Origin: Bin5 sp965116395
GTDB lineage: Bacteria; Chloroflexota; Anaerolineae; Caldilineales; Caldilineaceae
Direction of reading: 5' to 3'
DNA: 64,000 bases
Assembly (NCBI GenBank): GCA_965116395.1
Contig: OZ220684.1
Coordinates: forward strand, 5,084,001-5,148,000
The notes beneath the pieces were generated by a model. It made no database searches and was not told the DNA's origin. It saw only the letters and a list, made by a program, of their open reading frames with translations. Positions 61,530 through 64,000 of this stretch are shown in pieces; position 1 is the first letter of the stretch; every line of letters begins with the position of its first letter. The position numbers and the translations under genes are program-made.

Positions 61530-62807
61530 TTATCCGGCGCTCTCCTCGCCGCTGTCGGAAGGAGAGTCCTCTATTTCGTCAGCTTCGACCTCTTCCTCCC
61601 AATCCTCTTCCGATTCTTCGCGAATCGAAACCGTCTCTTCTGCCACTCCACCTCGACTGATGCGTTCCAAGATCGGGAACAGGAGGCCGTTGCGCTGGAA
61701 GCGGAGCGTAAGCATGAGTAACAGGCCAAAGAATACCAGCCGCCAAAGGGTCATGTCGACGTGAAGCGGACCGATGTTTATGCTCGTGCGCAGCAGCTCC
61801 AGCGCAAAAGTGATAACGATTGCCCCCACTGAAGCCGCGTAGATATTCTCGAGGCCTCCAATGACAGCCATCGCGATCACCAATGACATCTGCAGGATAA
61901 TCAGCGTGTTTGGCGTTATGATGCCAATGTAATGGCCCTGCAAGGCGCCGGCTGCCGCGGCCAGAGTGCTGGTGATTACAAAGACCAATACCTTGTAGCG
62001 GACGATGTTGACGCCCAGGGCAGCTGCAGCCTCTTCATCCTCCCTAATTGCGCGGATGAACAGGCCGAAGCGGGAGCCTGCCAACCACGTCATCAACGCC
62101 ATTGCTAACAGGAACAAGAGCAGCATGGCGTAGTAAGGGGGTATCTTGCTAGTCGAACTGAAGCCCATCAGGCCGCCGGGAAAGAGTGGGACCAGCTCGA
62201 GGCCGCTCTGGCCCTCGGTGATGGGAATCTCGGCGCTGATCGAGGCTCGCAAAATTTCCGAGAATCCGATAGTGAACAGGGCCAGATAGGTACTGCGCAG
62301 GCGCAACACCAGCCAGCCGACCAGGAGGCCGAAGGTCGCGCCCATGACAAGCCCCATCGCGATACTCGCCCAAACGGGCGGAAAGACGATGAGCGTACCG
62401 GCAGGAAGCGTCTCGGTCCTGGCCATGTCAAGACAGGACTCATCGATGGTGCCGACGCGCCGTATATTCAGTATCACCAGCCACCAGTTGCCGAACAGTG
62501 GAATGTCGGTGCAGAGTTCGGAAGGTGCGGTTGTGAAGCGGAAGAATTTCCCGATCAGTCCCGACGTGTAGCCGCCAATGGCCATGAACGCCATGTGGCC
62601 GAAGGAAAACTGTCCTGCGTACCCGGCCAAAAGAGACCAACTGGAGGCCAGAATGGCGTAGAAGAAGGCCGTGATGGCGAGGTGCATGAAGTAGCTGCTA
62701 AGGACGAGGGGCCCCACGCCGCCCAGTTCTGACGAAGCAAAGGGTATCGCCAGCAGGAGGACTATGGCAATGGAACCGGCAACGCGGTAAATGGCGGTCG
62801 GGTTCAT
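61530..62807 (-). CDS. livM: Branched-chain amino-acid ABC transporter permease LivM with an acidic C-terminal tail
   Basis: A 425-residue permease. LivM motifs are visible: GYAGQFSFGHMAFMAIGGYT, RFGLFIRAIREDEEAAAALG and the C-terminal MTLWRLVFFGLLLMLTLRF. Two features are unusual. An insertion of about 35 residues after GKFFRFTTAPS contains two cysteines. The last ~40 residues form a strongly acidic Glu/Asp/Ser tail after the final helix, absent from typical LivM proteins. It overlaps livH by 4 bp. Confidence 0.9.
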   Translation of the reverse strand: MNPTAIYRVAGSIAIVLLLAIPFASSELGGVGPLVLSSYFMHLAITAFFYAILASSWSLLAGYAGQFSFGHMAFMAIGGYTSGLIGKFFRFTTAPSELCTDIPLFGNWWLVILNIRRVGTIDESCLDMARTETLPAGTLIVFPPVWASIAMGLVMGATFGLLVGWLVLRLRSTYLALFTIGFSEILRASISAEIPITEGQSGLELVPLFPGGLMGFSSTSKIPPYYAMLLLFLLAMALMTWLAGSRFGLFIRAIREDEEAAAALGVNIVRYKVLVFVITSTLAAAAGALQGHYIGIITPNTLIILQMSLVIAMAVIGGLENIYAASVGAIVITFALELLRTSINIGPLHVDMTLWRLVFFGLLLMLTLRFQRNGLLFPILERISRGGVAEETVSIREESEEDWEEEVEADEIEDSPSDSGEESAG

Positions 62808-64000
62808 AGTTCTCGTCCGAAGAGGCCGGTCGGTTTCAATAGGAGAACTAAGGTCAGGATTACCATGCTGTAGGCGGGAATGTAGGCGGCTGCCCTGGTA
62901 GCGTCGGGAATGCAGCCGGTTCCGGCGGCTTCCACAAGGCCGACGATAAGCCCGCCGAGAAATGCGCCCGGCAGGCTGCCCATGCCGCCGAGCACGATAA
63001 TGACAAAGGAGCGGGCGGCGGCGGGAATGCCCACCTGTGGCAGCCAGGAGAAAACCTGTACGAGTGAAGCGCCAGAGAGCCCGGCCAGCATCGCGCCCAT
63101 GCTGAACGCCAGGGTGTTCATCGAGTTGGGATTAATGCCGGTGACGGCCGCGGCCTGCCTGTCCTGGCTGACGGCCCGCAGCGCCTTTCCTACCCACGTG
63201 CGGTAGAGGAACCAGAGCAGCGCCGCCAGCATCATCAGGGCCAGAACGGCGGCGGTAAAACGAGGATTGGGCACTGAGATGGCGTCAAAGACAGTGACAT
63301 TGCCCGGCGTCATCTTGAGCAGCGAGCCGGAGTCGGCGGGTAGTTCGACGCGCGGAAAGGGGAAGAACCGCTGTGCTTTCACCGGCACAGCCGATGTCAG
63401 GGCCTGCGTAAAGTATTGCAGGAAAAAGGCCAGTCCGAAAGTCACCAGGATGGCATACTCGGTGGGCCGCTCGATCTCGCCGCTGCCCATAGGGCGCAGG
63501 AAGATCCTTTCAAAAATGTAGCCGATTACGAAGGTCACGATGCAACTTGCCAGGATGGCGACCAAAGGTGAGACCCCTGGCAGCCATACGGCAGACATGA
63601 AGTAGGTGACCATGCCGCCAATCATGTAGAACTCGCCATGGGCGAAGCTGACGACGCCGAGAATTGAGAAAATCAGCGTCAGACCCAGCGCCATAAGCCC
63701 GTAGATGATGCCGATGACGATGCCGTTGGTAAGTTGGGAGATAACGAACCCGCCATTAGCGACGCAGAGGTTATCGGGATCTGCGAGGGCAAAGGAGGCT
63801 ACAAAGATGCCGATGACAATCGCGATGGCGATGCCGATCAGACGACCTGTGATTTTCGGCGAGGCGATCCAAAGGGGGACGAGGCTGAAAGGCCCGAGGG
63901 CTGCGCCGATAACTGCGCCGCCAAAGGAGGCCTGGGAAATCTCCAGGTCTTTGCGGGCGTAGATGCGGGGTGTTACGACGCCGCCGAGGGCTCCCCAAAA
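62804..64000 (-). CDS. livH: Branched-chain amino-acid ABC transporter permease LivH, partial, with an N-terminal extension
   Basis: The core permease includes ALGLTLIFSILGVVSFAHGE, TGINPNSMNTLAFSMGA and GGMGSLPGAFLGGLIVGLVE. A Met at 63694 looks like a start, but the frame stays open to the window edge. The upstream sequence continues sensibly as NGIVIGIIYGLMALGLTLIF, the true first LivH helix, preceded by about 75 residues with one or two extra hydrophobic segments (LIGIAIAIVIGIFVASFALA) and a basic, soluble stretch before them. The gene is therefore 5'-truncated by the window. A binding-protein gene (livK) is not seen. Confidence 0.87.
   Translation of the reverse strand, partial: FWGALGGVVTPRIYARKDLEISQASFGGAVIGAALGPFSLVPLWIASPKITGRLIGIAIAIVIGIFVASFALADPDNLCVANGGFVISQLTNGIVIGIIYGLMALGLTLIFSILGVVSFAHGEFYMIGGMVTYFMSAVWLPGVSPLVAILASCIVTFVIGYIFERIFLRPMGSGEIERPTEYAILVTFGLAFFLQYFTQALTSAVPVKAQRFFPFPRVELPADSGSLLKMTPGNVTVFDAISVPNPRFTAAVLALMMLAALLWFLYRTWVGKALRAVSQDRQAAAVTGINPNSMNTLAFSMGAMLAGLSGASLVQVFSWLPQVGIPAAARSFVIIVLGGMGSLPGAFLGGLIVGLVEAAGTGCIPDATRAAAYIPAYSMVILTLVLLLKPTGLFGREL

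Noticed and set aside
1..64000. tRNA, rRNA or riboswitch genes
   Set aside because: None was recognised by eye on either strand; a covariance-model scan would be needed to exclude short ones.

Overview
The window is about 64 kb of moderately GC-rich bacterial chromosome, densely packed with genes. It looks like a member of the Chloroflexota, close to the Caldilineales/Anaerolineae. That placement is an inference from gene content: a DnaB/DnaD/DnaC-type replication cluster, separate SecD and SecF, a CXXXY-type CcmE, very large GT39/YfhO/DUF2142-like membrane proteins, many class I aminotransferases and ABC importers, and a plant-type leucine-rich-repeat lipoprotein. The lipoprotein, a type I sulfatase and a P450 would suit a marine or host-associated heterotroph. 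No rRNA, tRNA or CRISPR array was recognised by eye.

Layout. 0.6-7 kb: a bifunctional-nuclease gene, then a replication cluster of dnaB (interrupted by a 204-residue mini-intein), a DnaD-like gene and a DnaC-type loader with two complete AAA+ modules, then an SH3b lipoprotein. 7.4-11.3 kb: a membrane-anchored GH-A hydrolase and a GT39-like membrane protein. 11.5-20.6 kb: a plus-strand run holding an HxlR regulator, an MBL hydrolase, a DUF2007-like protein and a cytochrome c maturation operon (ccmE, a dihaem cytochrome, ccmA, ccmB, ccmC, a 47-residue ccmD, a rearranged ccdA, tlpA, a glutaredoxin-like protein, DUF2085). 20.6-22.4 kb: a small minus-strand accessory patch with a HepT/MntA toxin-antitoxin pair and a Dam-type methylase. 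22.4-34.8 kb: mostly minus-strand metabolic genes (ADP-ribosylglycohydrolase-like, LRR lipoprotein, Nudix, RtcB, Gfo/Idh/MocA, ThuA, P450) with a dienelactone hydrolase and a DUF6295-like gene on the plus strand. 34.8-35.9 kb: gene-poor DNA with a 16-bp tandem array, a structured repeat and a compact minus-strand transcription unit for a 19-residue peptide. 35.9-51 kb: secD, secF, a D,D-carboxypeptidase, an rRNA pseudouridine synthase, cytidylate kinase, an orphan E1-alpha dehydrogenase subunit and three giant membrane glycan proteins. 51-58 kb: an aminotransferase, a sugar ABC importer, a sulfatase and a 3-hydroxyacyl-CoA dehydrogenase. 58.7-64 kb: a minus-strand branched-chain amino-acid ABC operon ending in an aminotransferase; its livH runs off the right edge with an unusual N-terminal extension.

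Five copies of one structured intergenic repeat (about 60-bp core inside a longer degenerate element) are scattered through the window. One copy carries a compensatory base-pair change. The most unusual items are this repeat family, the CcdA whose first membrane segment sits at its C-terminus, the double-AAA+ helicase loader, the DnaB mini-intein and the 19-residue peptide unit.
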